Part shown: one piece after another, positions 20,506 through 29,848 of the stretch
Layout: every line of letters begins with the position of its first letter
Position numbering within the stretch: position 1 is the first letter of the stretch
Source of the DNA: Labrys sp. KNU-23
GTDB lineage: Bacteria; Pseudomonadota; Alphaproteobacteria; Rhizobiales; Labraceae
DNA: 64,000 nt
Assembly (NCBI RefSeq): GCF_008330945.1
Contig: NZ_CP043489.1
Coordinates: forward strand, 1,116,001-1,180,000
Reading direction: 5' to 3'
Notes under the pieces: model-generated
Database searches by the model: none
Told to the model about the DNA's origin: nothing
What the model saw: the letters and a program-made list of their open reading frames with translations, nothing else
Made by a program: the position numbers and the translations under genes

Positions 20506-20683
20506 GGCGGTCTCGCTCTTGAAAACGTCAGGTGCCATTGGCCCGGATTGGCGATGATACCTCAAGCAAAACGCTTTGGCGTTTCGACGATCAGATAGCA
20601 CAGCGCGATGTTGCTTTTTTACCAACGATATGTGCATTTATAGGTATTAGATCTTTTGTTTTCGATTTTTGTAGGATTTTCGG
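20506..20683. promoter_or_regulatory. putA/putR divergent promoter region
   Basis: This A/T-rich stretch separates the divergent putA and putR genes and should carry both promoters and PutR binding sites. A perfect palindrome AAACGC-tttg-GCGTTT lies at 20569-20584, closer to putA. Lrp-type regulators usually bind several degenerate A/T-rich sites, so I cannot define the operator precisely. Confidence 0.55.
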
Positions 20684-21160
20684 ATGGCAAAAACCACAGA
20701 AACAGGAAATCTGGACGGATATGATCGCAAGATCATCGATGCCCTGGTCGATAACGGCCGCATCTCCATCACCGAACTGTCTGAAAAGATTGGGCTTTCC
20801 AAGACCCCATGCCATCAGCGGCTGAAGCGCCTTGTCGACGAGGGCTATATCCGCGGCTTCCGCGCCATCCTCGACTCCAGCAAGATGGGCCTCGACCATA
20901 TCGCCTATACGGAAGTGAAGCTTTCGGACACGCGCGAGGCCGCGCTGAAAGCCTTCAACGCGGCGGTGTTCAAGATCCCGGAAGTCGAGGAATGCCACAT
21001 GATCGCAAGCTCCTACGACTATCTCCTCAAGGTGCGCACCGCCAATATCCGCCGCTATCGCCAGGTGCTCGGCGAGCGCATATCGAGCCTGCCCCATGTC
21101 GCCAACACCTCGACCTTCGTGGTGATGGAATCGGTAAAGGACACCGACCTGGTGCCGTGA
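20684..21160 (+). CDS. putR: Lrp/AsnC-family regulator, probable PutR activator of putA
   Basis: The 158-residue protein has an N-terminal winged helix-turn-helix (YDRKIIDALVDNGRISITEL then SEKIGLSKTPCHQRLKRL at about 13-51) and a C-terminal RAM/AsnC sensor domain. In Agrobacterium and Rhodobacter a divergent Lrp-type PutR activates putA when proline is present, and the arrangement here is the same. AGGA precedes the ATG. The effector (proline) and activator role are inferred from family and position. Confidence 0.9.
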   Translation: MAKTTETGNLDGYDRKIIDALVDNGRISITELSEKIGLSKTPCHQRLKRLVDEGYIRGFRAILDSSKMGLDHIAYTEVKLSDTREAALKAFNAAVFKIPEVEECHMIASSYDYLLKVRTANIRRYRQVLGERISSLPHVANTSTFVVMESVKDTDLVP

Positions 21161-21174
21161 GCGAGGAGCAAATC

Positions 21175-21263
21175 AATTCAGGGACAGTTTACTAATTTCA
21201 ACGGTGAGTCCACGTACGGATCAAGCGAAGCTATGTCATTAGTAAACTGTCCCCGATTTAATT
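21175..21263. repeat. Inverted repeat pair at the 3' side of the RAYT gene
   Basis: AATTCAGGGACAGTTTACTA at 21175-21194 and its mirror starting ATTAGTAAACTGTCCCCG at 21238 pair over about 20 bases around a 40-base loop. It is the likely REP hairpin recognised by the transposase. Confidence 0.8.
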
Positions 21264-21269
21264 CCCGTT

Positions 21270-21956
21270 CTACCGCGATGTCGCCCGGTCCGCTTGGTCC
21301 AGCTTGCTCTTCCTACCCCGCTTCTGCGGCCTGAGGACACGGCCGGTCACGGCCTCCAGCTGTTCGATCCAGGCGTCGCCGCCGAGCGGCCGGCCCGAGG
21401 TCTCCGCCAGGCGCAGGGCGTTCGCTGCCCTCTCGTCCTCCCCGGCCTGCAGGAGGCCGGCGATATCGGGGAAACGTTCGCGCACGGGGCCGAGATCGGT
21501 CAAACCGTCTTCGCGGCTGTCGAGATGGCCCCGCGCGCTCGACCAGGGCCAGTCCCGCGCCCGCTCGACCAGGCGCGCGCGGACGGGATTGAGGCAGACA
21601 TAGCGTACCGCATGGGCCAGATGCGTCTCGTCCATGACCACGGAACCGAAGCGTCCCTGCCACAGATGCCCGGTCCATTGCTGGCGCGTATTGATGCGCG
21701 CGGTGTAGCGCCGATGCGTCTCGCCCAGCATGGCCCTGAGCCCGTCCGGTTCGGTGGGAATGGCGAGCAGATGAACGTGATTGGGCATCAGGCACCAGGC
21801 GATCAGCCGCGTGCCCGATTTCGGAGCATAGATCTTCAGGAGATCGAGATAGGCCCGGTAATCCTCGTCGCAGAAGAACACCCGCTCGCGGCGATTGCCC
21901 CGCTGCGTGACATGATGGGCAAAACCGGGAACGACCAGGCGGGCGATACGGGCCAT
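21270..21956 (-). CDS. REP-associated tyrosine transposase (RAYT, Y1_Tnp)
   Basis: The 228-residue protein belongs to the TnpA-REP group of HUH single-strand transposases. It shows the N-terminal RLVVPGFAHHVTQRGNRRE, the metal-binding HUH motif MPNHVHLL with His60 and His62, and HAVRYVCLNPVRARLV with the likely catalytic Tyr119. These domesticated transposases are thought to spread REP palindromes. Matching repeats flank the gene. The ribosome-binding site is weak, consistent with low expression. All key residues are present, so it appears intact. Confidence 0.93.
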   Translation of the reverse strand: MARIARLVVPGFAHHVTQRGNRRERVFFCDEDYRAYLDLLKIYAPKSGTRLIAWCLMPNHVHLLAIPTEPDGLRAMLGETHRRYTARINTRQQWTGHLWQGRFGSVVMDETHLAHAVRYVCLNPVRARLVERARDWPWSSARGHLDSREDGLTDLGPVRERFPDIAGLLQAGEDERAANALRLAETSGRPLGGDAWIEQLEAVTGRVLRPQKRGRKSKLDQADRATSR

Positions 21957-21980
21957 GCACCGATCATGATCGATCGCGTT

Positions 21981-22006
21981 AAATTAGTAAACTGTCCCCG
22001 AATTAA
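21981..22006. repeat. Terminal repeat of the RAYT element overlapping the AraC-gene stop
   Basis: AAATTAGTAAACTGTCCCCG followed by AATTAA. The last four bases shared with the neighbouring gene include its TAA stop (22003-22005), so the element's end supplies the stop codon of the AraC-type regulator. Confidence 0.8.
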
Positions 22007-23022
22007 CCGTTCTGCCGCTCCAGCCATTCCTTGCGGAATTCGCTCGGCGTCGTCGTGAAGCGCTGACGGAACCGCCGGCTGAAATGGGCGGAATCCGAGA
22101 AGCCGCACTCCATGGCGATCTTGGCGAAGGACTTGTTGGAGGTCTCGACCATATGCCGGGCGAGCGACAGCCGCATCTCCATGAAGGCCGCACGCGGCGA
22201 GGTGGCGAGCGCGCTCTCGAAATGGCGCTCGAGCCGCCGCTTGGTGATGCCCAGATGCCGGGCGATCTGGCCGACGGAGAGCGGCGCATCCAGGCTTTGC
22301 TGCACCAGCAGCAGCGCCTTCCTGACGAAGGGGTCGGAGGTGTTGAAATCGAGCGTCGGGCTTGGCTGCGGCGCCTCGCCGACCTCCGCCCCGTTGATCA
22401 TCATGATGTGCAGGCTCTTGGTCGCGGCGGCCTTGCCCAGATGCCGCTCGACCAGAAAGGCCGCCAGATGGGCCGCGCTGGCGCCACCCGGACAGGTGAG
22501 GCGGTCACGATCGACGATGAAGATCTGGTCGGACACCGGCTGGAGACCGTCGAACTGCTCGAGAAAATCGGTGTGGTGGAACCAGCTCACGCAGCAGCGA
22601 TAACCGTCCATCAGCCCGGCATGATGCAGGATGAAGGCGCCGGTGCACACGCCGACGAGCGGTACCCTGGCCGCGGCAGCTCGCTGGAGATAGCGCGAAT
22701 AAGCGGGGCTGAGCTTGGGCACTTCGTCGATCAAGCCGCCCACCACCACGATATAGTCGAACTTGCCGGGGTCCCCCAGCCTCTCGCTGGGCGCGACCAC
22801 CACGCCGCTGCTGGAGGCGATCGGGCTCATGGTGTCGGACAGCACGCTCCATTCAAAGCGGATCGGCCGGCTGCGGTCGCCTTCATCAGCCGCCAGGCGC
22901 AGCACGTCGACGAAATTGGCGAAGGCATTCAGGGTGAAGTGCCGTGCCAGGATGAACCCGACGGACAGTCGCGGCACCTGTTTCTCGGGCCGCGCCGGCT
23001 TCCTTGTCCCCGCTTCGCTCAC
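22003..23022 (-). CDS. GlxA-type AraC-family regulator with DJ-1/PfpI domain
   Basis: The 339-residue regulator has an N-terminal DJ-1/PfpI-like sensor domain (SVGFILARHFTLNAFANFVD at about 18-37; GVCTGAFILHHAGLMDG) and a C-terminal AraC helix-turn-helix pair (GITKRRLERHFESAL; ECGFSDSAHFSRRFRQRF). Relatives such as CdhR, ArgR and GbdR in pseudomonads sense betaine, carnitine or amino acids; the ligand here is unknown. I chose the GTG at 23022 because GGGGAGG sits seven bases upstream, whereas ATGs at 23055, 23079 and 23187 lack ribosome-binding sites. The stop lies within the end of the RAYT element. Confidence 0.88.
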   Translation of the reverse strand: MSEAGTRKPARPEKQVPRLSVGFILARHFTLNAFANFVDVLRLAADEGDRSRPIRFEWSVLSDTMSPIASSSGVVVAPSERLGDPGKFDYIVVVGGLIDEVPKLSPAYSRYLQRAAAARVPLVGVCTGAFILHHAGLMDGYRCCVSWFHHTDFLEQFDGLQPVSDQIFIVDRDRLTCPGGASAAHLAAFLVERHLGKAAATKSLHIMMINGAEVGEAPQPSPTLDFNTSDPFVRKALLLVQQSLDAPLSVGQIARHLGITKRRLERHFESALATSPRAAFMEMRLSLARHMVETSNKSFAKIAMECGFSDSAHFSRRFRQRFTTTPSEFRKEWLERQNG

Positions 23023-23255
23023 GCCTGTGCCTCCCCGTGCCGGGACGTCGCACATATAACACCCGATCGACGCACTCATTCTATTCGTGCCGACGAAGTC
23101 CGGCAAGATGCCGGATCGGGCTGCCGCCAGCCGATGGCGTAATTCTGTTGCGCCGATCATACAAGCCATGGCGAGGAGAGCGTTCATGCTCTAAGAAGCG
23201 ATCGGGGATATCCGATTGGGATGGAGGGGACAGTCCATCGACAGCAGGTATTTCC

Positions 23256-25274
23256 ATGAATATGGTAGAAATATACCGAAACCTCTTGCGCCGTAGACTG
23301 CGCCCCGCGAGCCTTTCTTCGATTGTATTCCTTTGCCTGGCCGCCACGCCGGCCCTGGCACAGTATCAGCCTCGGGAAACCTTTGCCCCGCGTCCGATGA
23401 CGCAGGCCGTCAACGCCTATCGCTCGGCCGATGGCCTGCCCGGTCCCCAATATTGGCAGAACAAGGCCGATTATCAGATTCATGCGACCCTTCAGCCCGA
23501 CCAGCCCGCCATCAGCGGTGATGAGGTCATCACCTATACCAACAACAGCCCCGACCGGCTGACAGAAGTCTGGCTGCAGCTCGACCAGAACATCTACAAG
23601 GCCGATAGCCGCAGCGGCTACGCCAACGGCAAGGCGCGCGAGGGCACCACGGACGGTTTCGTGCTGGACAGCGTCGCGATCGGCAGCGGCAAGGCCGCGC
23701 CTGTTTCCTATACCGTCAGCGACACGCGCATGCGCATCGCCCTGCCGACGCCGCTGGCCGCCAAGGGTGGGCAGGTCAAGCTCCACATCCGCTATCACTT
23801 CACCATTCCCGGCGAGTGGGGCGGGCGCATGGGCTGGGGCAAGGCCAAGGCCGGCCCCGTCTACGAGATCGCGCAATGGTATCCGCGCATGGCCGTTTAC
23901 GACGACATTCGCGGCTGGGACACACTGCCCTACCTGGCCCAGGAATTTTATCTCGACTATGGCAATTTCGACTATTGGGTGACGGCACCGAGCGCCATGC
24001 TGGTCGCCGGTTCCGGCGAATTGGCAAACCCGCAGGAGGTGCTGACCGCTGAGCAGCAAAGCAGGCTGCAAAAGGCCCGCGCCAGCGACAGGACCGTGAC
24101 GATCCGTAGCGTTCAGGAGATCGATGATCCCAAGTCACGCCCGAAGAAGGACGGCACGCTGACCTGGCACTATCGCATGAAGAACAGCCGCGACGTGGTT
24201 TTCGCAGCCTCGGCCGCCTTTGCCTGGGACGCCGCGCGCGTCAACCTGCCGGGCGGCAAGTCGGCGCTCGCCATGTCCTTCTACCCGGCTGAAAGTCAGG
24301 GCAGCGAGCGCTGGGGCCGCTCGACCGAATATCTCAAGGATGCCGTCGAGCGCTTTTCGACCCGCTGGTATCCCTATCCCTGGCCGGTCGCCGTCAATAT
24401 CGCCGGCCCCGATGATCTTGCCGGCATGGAATATCCCGGCCTGCTCTTCGATGGTATCGGCGACAAGACCAAGGACCTGTTCTGGGTCACCGCCCACGAG
24501 ATCGGCCACACCTGGTTTCCGATGGTCGTCGGCTTCGACGAACGGCGCGATGCCTGGATGGACGAGGGCTTCAACACCTTCATCGACGTCTATGAATCGG
24601 ACGACTTCAACCACGGCGAATATGCGCCCAAGCGCGATGTCGAATATGCGCCGGGCGGCGGCAATCCGGTCGATGAGATCATCCCGGTGCTGAAGGACGC
24701 CGAGGCACCACCGATCCTCTCGCGCGCCGATACCGTGATCGAGAAATACCGCCATCCGGTGACCTATTTCAAATCGGCGCTCGGCCTCGTCCTGCTGCGC
24801 GAACAGATCCTGGGACCGGAGCGCTTCGATGCGGCCTTCCGCCAGTTCATCGCGGCCTGGGCCTTCAGGCATCCCAAGCCGGACGATTTCTTCCGGGCGA
24901 TGGAAAGCAGCACCGGCGAGGACCTCTCCTGGTGGTGGCGCGGCTGGTACGACCACAATTGGACGCTGGACCTCGCCATCGACAAGATCGCCCCGGCGAT
25001 CGACGACAAGGACAACAAGGACAAGGCGCCGAAGGGCACCGCCATCACCGTCAGCAGCCATGACAAGCTCGTCATGCCGGTGACCTTGCGGGTCGACTTC
25101 GCCGACGGCAGCCATCGCGACTATCGCCTGCCCGCCGAAAGCTGGATCAGGCAGGGTGCGACAACTGTCGTCGTCGAGCCCGGCAAGACGGTGGTGCAGG
25201 CCACCCTCGATCCCGACCACAAGCTCCCCGACGGGAATCGCGGCAACGACAAGCTGCGCGCCGACGCCAAATAG
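23256..25274 (+). CDS. Exported M1-family (gluzincin) metallopeptidase
   Basis: The 672-residue protein has an N-terminal signal segment (LSSIVFLCLAATPALAQ, about residues 20-36), a beta-rich aminopeptidase-N-like domain and the zinc site HEIGH at 414-418 with Glu437 in WMDEGFNTF, the HExxH-x18-E pattern of M1 peptidases. GMEYPGLLF replaces the usual GAMEN exopeptidase motif, so strict aminopeptidase activity is not assured. A Lys/Asp-rich stretch DDKDNKDKAPKG near residue 590 precedes a last beta domain. It is probably periplasmic. ATG 23256 has CAGG upstream and directly precedes the signal peptide. Confidence 0.9.
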   Translation: MNMVEIYRNLLRRRLRPASLSSIVFLCLAATPALAQYQPRETFAPRPMTQAVNAYRSADGLPGPQYWQNKADYQIHATLQPDQPAISGDEVITYTNNSPDRLTEVWLQLDQNIYKADSRSGYANGKAREGTTDGFVLDSVAIGSGKAAPVSYTVSDTRMRIALPTPLAAKGGQVKLHIRYHFTIPGEWGGRMGWGKAKAGPVYEIAQWYPRMAVYDDIRGWDTLPYLAQEFYLDYGNFDYWVTAPSAMLVAGSGELANPQEVLTAEQQSRLQKARASDRTVTIRSVQEIDDPKSRPKKDGTLTWHYRMKNSRDVVFAASAAFAWDAARVNLPGGKSALAMSFYPAESQGSERWGRSTEYLKDAVERFSTRWYPYPWPVAVNIAGPDDLAGMEYPGLLFDGIGDKTKDLFWVTAHEIGHTWFPMVVGFDERRDAWMDEGFNTFIDVYESDDFNHGEYAPKRDVEYAPGGGNPVDEIIPVLKDAEAPPILSRADTVIEKYRHPVTYFKSALGLVLLREQILGPERFDAAFRQFIAAWAFRHPKPDDFFRAMESSTGEDLSWWWRGWYDHNWTLDLAIDKIAPAIDDKDNKDKAPKGTAITVSSHDKLVMPVTLRVDFADGSHRDYRLPAESWIRQGATTVVVEPGKTVVQATLDPDHKLPDGNRGNDKLRADAK

Positions 25275-25285
25275 CGCGTCGGCTA

Positions 25286-25309
25286 GCCGTGCCCGTGAAA
25301 GGGCACGGC
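25286..25309. terminator. Bidirectional hairpin between convergent genes
   Basis: GCCGTGCCC (25286-25294) pairs perfectly with GGGCACGGC (25301-25309) around a six-base loop, between the stops of the convergent peptidase and glycosylase genes. There is no T-run, but position and stability support a shared terminator. Confidence 0.75.
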
Positions 25310-25328
25310 AATACCCGTCCTCCTAGGA

Positions 25329-26492
25329 TCACTCCGCCAGCTGGAAGGCCTCGAACCGCCCCAGCGCTTCCTCGATCGCGGGCTTGTGGGCGGCGGCATC
25401 GCCCTCGCCCACCCAGTTCCATTGCTGGATCAGCACCTTGCCGGCGGCGCGGTCCGTCTTGAGATCGATGGCCGCCACCACCTCTTCACCCACCAGCACC
25501 GGCAGGGCGAAATAGCCGAAAACGCGTTTTTCCTTCGGCACATAGGCCTCGAAACGGTGATCATAGTCGAAGAAGAGTTTCAGGCGCTTGCGCTGGATCA
25601 CCAGGGGGTCGAAGGGCGAGAGGATATGCACGAGCTCGGCCGGCGGCGACGCGGCGACGGTGTCGAGCGTTTCGGGGCTGGCCCAATGCTCGGTCTTGCC
25701 CGCCCCCTCGACCTCGACGGCGACGAGTTCCTTGCGCCGCACCCGGCTTTCGAGGCGCTCGCGCACCGCGCCCTTGCGGCCGGCATCGAGATGGCAGATG
25801 GAATCGAGGCTGATCAGGCCCTGCGAGCGCAATGCCCTGTCGATGATGTAGTCGAGCCGCTGGCGTTCCGTTGCAGGCTTGGGCCTGAGGCCCTGCTGCT
25901 CGGCCCAGCCGAAATGGCGCTCCATCAGTTCATAGGTCTTCACCATGCCGATGCGGGCGCTGATGGTCAAAACGCCGGTATAGAAAGCCAGCTGCAGCGC
26001 TCTCTTGGACGGCTTGCGGCTGGCCCAGGGATGGGTCTTCTCCACCAGCACGTCGTCGTCGATGTCGCGGATGGTGAGGGGCCCGCTCTTGCGGATCAGG
26101 GTCAGGACCTTGCGCAGATCCGATTTCGCCACGCTCTCGAACCAGCCATTGGGCTTGTCGAGATAGGCCTTCATGTCGGGCAGGAAATAGCGCAGATCCG
26201 CCGTGGGAATATAGGAAAGCGCATGCGTCCAATATTCGAACACGGATTTGTCGGCGCTCTGTGCCTGGATGAGATGATCGCGGCGATAGTCGGGAATGCG
26301 CGTCCACAAGATGTGATGGTGACTGCGCTCGATCACATTGATGGTGTCGATCTGCACATAGCCCAGATGCGCGGTCGCCGCAGGGGTCGCCTGGGGGCCG
26401 TCGCCGAAGGGAGAGAGGCTGTCGAGGCGCTGGGCGCTCAGCCAGATACGCCGGGCCTGCGTCTTGTCGAGGGAAGGCGGTTTACGGGGCAT
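25329..26492 (-). CDS. ycaQ: YcaQ-type winged-helix DNA glycosylase
   Basis: The 387-residue protein belongs to the HTH_42/AlkZ-like family that removes alkylated bases and unhooks interstrand crosslinks. It starts with ARRIWLSAQRL and has the catalytic QID motif (Q47-I48-D49) in GYVQIDTINVIERSHHHILW (split as GYVQIDT and ERSHHHILW), matching the QxD form of E. coli YcaQ rather than the QxQ form of Streptomyces AlkZ. Three tandem winged helices and a C-terminal beta barrel (SPFDPLVIQRKRLKLFFDYD) follow. ATG 26492 begins the conserved region; the frame extends 27 codons upstream into a palindromic repeat and that part is not genic. Confidence 0.9.
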   Translation of the reverse strand: MPRKPPSLDKTQARRIWLSAQRLDSLSPFGDGPQATPAATAHLGYVQIDTINVIERSHHHILWTRIPDYRRDHLIQAQSADKSVFEYWTHALSYIPTADLRYFLPDMKAYLDKPNGWFESVAKSDLRKVLTLIRKSGPLTIRDIDDDVLVEKTHPWASRKPSKRALQLAFYTGVLTISARIGMVKTYELMERHFGWAEQQGLRPKPATERQRLDYIIDRALRSQGLISLDSICHLDAGRKGAVRERLESRVRRKELVAVEVEGAGKTEHWASPETLDTVAASPPAELVHILSPFDPLVIQRKRLKLFFDYDHRFEAYVPKEKRVFGYFALPVLVGEEVVAAIDLKTDRAAGKVLIQQWNWVGEGDAAAHKPAIEEALGRFEAFQLAE

Positions 26493-26515
26493 GCAATCTC
26501 GCCAGGATACGGGGC

Positions 26516-26602
26516 GGCTGGGACCGCGGACGTCCCGTCCGCTCTTCCCATCCCGAGAGCGCGACGTTTCCAAGAGCGGACGAGACGTCCGCGGTCCCAG
26601 CC
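26516..26602. repeat. Palindromic element copy 1 (31-bp arms)
   Basis: Arms 26516-26546 and 26572-26602 are reverse complements with one mismatch; the arm begins GGCTGGGACCGCGGACGTCC. Read on the minus strand, the loop contains CTTGGAAACGTCG. It lies just upstream of the ycaQ-type gene. It is homologous to the elements at 29751, 36082 and 54865. Confidence 0.9.
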
Positions 26603-26708
26603 TTCATACCCTGCAAGATAGGTCTTCCCGGCCGAGTCGCCAGACTCATACGACGCCAATCACAAATTTTGTTCACGGAACGTTTCAGGTCTTCCTGAGT
26701 AAACCCGG

Positions 26709-27728
26709 TCAGGGCACGTAGAGGATCTTGACCTCGCCCGGTCCGGCCGGCCTGGCGATGATGGCCGGCACCTCCTCCAGCTTGACCTCGCGCGAGATCA
26801 GCTCGTCGAGATTGAGCGCCCCGGCAGCCACCAGTTCGGCCGCACGCCGATGCGTGAAGGGATTGATGAAGGAACCGAACACCTTCAGCTCGCGGAACAG
26901 GATGTCGAAGGGCTCGACCGCCACCTTCTCGCCCTGTGCCATCACGCCGAGGATCACCACCGTGCCGCCGGGACGGGCGAGCTGGAAAGACTGCTCCACC
27001 GTCTGCGCCACGCCGGCGCACTCGATCACGACGTCGGCCCCACCCGGCAGCAGGCCATCGGAGCCGGTGACGTTGGCGATGAAATCGCCCTGGGCGGGAT
27101 CGATGCTGGCGGTGGCGCCCACGCGCTCGGCCAATTCGCGCTTCGCCGCCTGGCGGGTGGAGAGCACCACGCGTGACGCGCCGGCGAGCTTGGCCAGTTG
27201 CACCGTGATCAGCCCGATCACCCCGCCACCGAGCACGATCACCGAAGAGCCCGGCTGGATGTCGGCGATGTCGATGCCGTGCAGGCAGCAGGCGATCGGT
27301 TCGCAGAAGGCGCCATGGCTGGCCTTGAGCGACAGCGGAAGTTCATGAGCCTGCTGCTGCGGCACGATGACATAGTCGGCCAGGCCGCCGTCGCGGTGAA
27401 TGCCGATGGCGGTGAGATTGCGGCACAGATTGATCCGCCCGTTCTGGCAGTGCACGCAGCGCCCGCACACGATATTGGGATCACCCGTCACCCGCATGCC
27501 GGGACGAAAGCCCTGCACGCCCGGGCCGACGTCCTCGACGATGCCGCAGAATTCGTGGCCCAGGGTCACCGGCGGCTTGGAGGGAAATTCGCCCTTGAGC
27601 AGATGGCGGTCCGTGCCGCAGATGCCGGAGGCCTCGACCCGCACCAGCAGATCATCAGGCCCAGGTTTGGGCCTTTCCACATCCTTCAGAAAAAGCTCTC
27701 CCACTGCGTCGAGCCGCACCGCCTTCAT
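26709..27728 (-). CDS. Zinc-dependent medium-chain alcohol/polyol dehydrogenase
   Basis: This 339-residue cytosolic dehydrogenase keeps all family residues: catalytic zinc ligands Cys37 (SGICGTD) and His58-Glu59 (GHEFCG), structural zinc cysteines at 88, 91, 94 and 102, and the NAD-binding loop VLGGGVIGLITVQLAK. Sequence style is that of sorbitol/threitol/L-iditol-type dehydrogenases, but the substrate cannot be named. ATG 27728 is preceded by GGAGG at an ideal spacing. It stands alone, divergent from xseA. Confidence 0.9.
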   Translation of the reverse strand: MKAVRLDAVGELFLKDVERPKPGPDDLLVRVEASGICGTDRHLLKGEFPSKPPVTLGHEFCGIVEDVGPGVQGFRPGMRVTGDPNIVCGRCVHCQNGRINLCRNLTAIGIHRDGGLADYVIVPQQQAHELPLSLKASHGAFCEPIACCLHGIDIADIQPGSSVIVLGGGVIGLITVQLAKLAGASRVVLSTRQAAKRELAERVGATASIDPAQGDFIANVTGSDGLLPGGADVVIECAGVAQTVEQSFQLARPGGTVVILGVMAQGEKVAVEPFDILFRELKVFGSFINPFTHRRAAELVAAGALNLDELISREVKLEEVPAIIARPAGPGEVKILYVP

Positions 27729-27870
27729 CGTTGCCTCCGCCTGCTGTCTTGATTGTTCATACAATTCTAGGCCGGATTCGTATCTGCAGGATAGTGCCCA
27801 ACGGGTTGGCATCGTGCCGCATGTCGCTGTGATGTCCGCGCTCCCGAGCATGTTGGTATAAGATGCCGCC

Positions 27871-29448
27871 ATGCCCGACACGCTTCCTGATTCTCAGCCG
27901 TCCAACGCCCCCGAATGGTCCGTCTCCGAGCTCTCCGGCGCGCTCAAGCGCACGGTGGAAGATGCCTTCGGCTATGTGCGCGTGCGCGGCGAGATCTCGG
28001 GCTATCGCGGCCCGGTGGCGTCCGGGCATGCCTATTTCGCCCTCAAGGACGAGGGTGCCAAGATCGATGCGGTGATCTGGAAGGGCAATTTCGCCCGGCT
28101 GCGCCAGCGCCCCGAGGAAGGCATGGAGGTGATCGCCCATGGCCGGCTGACCACCTTCCCCGGCAAGTCCTCCTACCAGATCATCATCGACCGGCTCGAA
28201 CCCGCCGGCCTCGGCGCGCTGATGGCGCTCCTGGAAGAGCGCCGCCGCAAGCTTGCTGCCGAAGGCCTGTTCGACGAGGGACGCAAGCGTCCCCTGCCCT
28301 TCCTGCCGCGCGTGATCGGCGTGGTCACCTCACCGACCGGCGCCGTGATCCGCGACATCCTGCATCGCATCACCGACCGCTTTCCGCGCCGGGTCATCGT
28401 CTGGCCGGTGCGGGTGCAGGGCGAGACATCCGCCGCCGAGATCGCCAATGCCATCCAGGGCTTCGCTGCCCTGCCCGCCGGCGGCCCCATCCCGCGCCCG
28501 GACGTGCTGATCGTGGCGCGCGGCGGCGGCAGCCTGGAGGATCTGTGGTCGTTCAACGAGGAAATCGTGGTGCGTGCCGCCGCGGCGTGTTCGATCCCGC
28601 TGATCTCGGCGGTCGGGCACGAGACCGACTGGACGCTGATCGACCATGTCGCCGACCGCCGGGCTCCGACGCCGACGGGCGCCGCCGAAATGGCCGTCCC
28701 GGTCAGGGCCGATCTCTTCGCCAATCTGCACGATCTCGGCGCCCGCCTCACCGGCCATGCCCTGCGCATGATCGAGCGCCGGCGCCAGGACCTGCGCAAT
28801 CTCGGCCGGGCCCTGCCCAGTGGCGAGGCCCTGCTCGCGACTCCGCGCCAAAAACTTGATCTTGCCGCCGGTCGCCTGGTGCACGCGCTCACGCTCAACA
28901 CCCGCCGTCACCATCAGCGCTACGACGCCCTCACCCGCCGGTTGCTGACGCAGAGCCCGGCCAACCGGCTCGACCGCAGCCGCGATCGCTTCCACGCCGT
29001 TGCCGAACGCCTGGAGGCTTCGGCGCGCATCGCTCTCGCCCGCAAGCGCGAGGCCTTTGCCGGCCGCGCGGCACAACTCACGCCGCTGCTGCTGTCCCGC
29101 CGCAGCGAAGCCGGGCGCGAGCGCCTGTCGACCCTCGCCGGCCGCCTGCTGCAGGCCGCAGCCGCGCGCACATCGGCCCAGCGCGAAAGGCTCGACCGCT
29201 TCGCCGTGCTGCTGGAAGCCTATTCCTACCAGAGCGTGCTGCAGCGCGGTTTTGCGCTGGTACGCGACGAGGAAGGCCGGCCCATACGCAACGTTGCCTC
29301 GGCGCAGGCTGCCGCGAGCCTTGACCTGCAATTTGCCGACGGCCATTTCATCGTGGGCAACGGTGCGACATCGCCAACCTCGAGCCCGGCGAAAGCCAAG
29401 GCAAAGGGTGGACCGACCCGCACGCAACCAAGCCTGTTCGACGATTAG
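27871..29448 (+). CDS. xseA: Exodeoxyribonuclease VII large subunit
   Basis: The 525-residue subunit has an N-terminal OB-fold ([20 protein letters not shown] then [20 protein letters not shown], about 17-60), the conserved catalytic region ([23 protein letters not shown] segment; [32 protein letters not shown]) and a long Arg/Ala-rich coiled-coil C-terminal part. With XseB it degrades single-stranded DNA to oligonucleotides in the cytosol during repair. xseB is not adjacent. The DUF2093 gene that follows is its usual neighbour in alphaproteobacteria. Confidence 0.96.
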   Translation: MPDTLPDSQPSNAPEWSVSELSGALKRTVEDAFGYVRVRGEISGYRGPVASGHAYFALKDEGAKIDAVIWKGNFARLRQRPEEGMEVIAHGRLTTFPGKSSYQIIIDRLEPAGLGALMALLEERRRKLAAEGLFDEGRKRPLPFLPRVIGVVTSPTGAVIRDILHRITDRFPRRVIVWPVRVQGETSAAEIANAIQGFAALPAGGPIPRPDVLIVARGGGSLEDLWSFNEEIVVRAAAACSIPLISAVGHETDWTLIDHVADRRAPTPTGAAEMAVPVRADLFANLHDLGARLTGHALRMIERRRQDLRNLGRALPSGEALLATPRQKLDLAAGRLVHALTLNTRRHHQRYDALTRRLLTQSPANRLDRSRDRFHAVAERLEASARIALARKREAFAGRAAQLTPLLLSRRSEAGRERLSTLAGRLLQAAAARTSAQRERLDRFAVLLEAYSYQSVLQRGFALVRDEEGRPIRNVASAQAAASLDLQFADGHFIVGNGATSPTSSPAKAKAKGGPTRTQPSLFDD

Positions 29449-29503
29449 AATTGGCTCTGTTATAGTTTCGAGAAATTCTGCAAACGCATAGGCCAGCGCC
29501 TCC

Positions 29504-29725
29504 ATGAACCGTCACGAAAGCCGCATGACTTTGCCAGGCGAAGCACAGGTCCAGTACCTCGATTCCGATTTCCGCATCCTCAAGCCCGGCAATTACGTGC
29601 GCTGCGCCGTTACCGGCACGCATATCCCGATCGATGAGTTGCGCTATTGGAACGTCGACCGCCAGGAAGCCTATGCGACGCGCGAGGCCGTGCTGGAGCG
29701 GCTGAAGGGGCTTGGCGAGATCTGA
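29504..29725 (+). CDS. DUF2093 small protein
   Basis: This 73-residue protein matches the alphaproteobacterial DUF2093 family: YLDSDFRILKPGNYVRCAVT followed by GTHIPIDELRYWNVDRQEAY. It has no signal peptide or membrane helix. Its function is unknown; the conserved position right after xseA suggests a housekeeping role, perhaps with nucleic acids, but this is a guess. Confidence 0.88.
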   Translation: MNRHESRMTLPGEAQVQYLDSDFRILKPGNYVRCAVTGTHIPIDELRYWNVDRQEAYATREAVLERLKGLGEI

Positions 29726-29750
29726 GAATCCGGGTGCGCGGGAGGCGCCG

Positions 29751-29840
29751 CGGCTGGGACCGCGGACGTCCCGTCCGCTCTTTGGAAACACGGCATTTGC
29801 TGGAAGGAAGATGCGGACGGGACGTCCGCGGTCCCAGCCG
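29751..29840. repeat. Palindromic element copy 2 (28-bp perfect arms)
   Basis: Arms 29751-29778 and 29813-29840 are perfect reverse complements and share the arm sequence of copy 1. The loop starts with TCTTTGGAAACACG. The element fills most of the gap between the convergent DUF2093 and lpxK genes and could act as a terminator for both. Confidence 0.92.
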
Positions 29841-29848
29841 GAGCGCCC

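Larger units (their letters stand above)
21175..22006. mobile_element. RAYT element: REP-associated transposase gene with flanking repeats
   Basis: A Y1-type transposase gene is bracketed by copies of one repeat. ATTAGTAAACTGTCCCCG occurs at 21238-21255 and 21983-22000 in direct orientation, and an inverted copy (CAGGGACAGTTTACTAAT) occurs at 21179-21196, forming a hairpin with the first. The unit sits between putR and the AraC-type gene. No target-site duplication is evident, as expected for this single-strand transposase class. Confidence 0.8.

Noticed and set aside
17170..20598. 1142-codon open frame opposite putA
   Set aside because: Antisense shadow of putA, full of low-complexity Gly/His/Gln/Leu text with no domain.
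23023..23187. 55-codon N-terminal extension of the GlxA-type regulator
   Set aside because: No ribosome-binding site at the ATGs and no conservation; the GTG at 23022 has GGGGAGG at ideal spacing.
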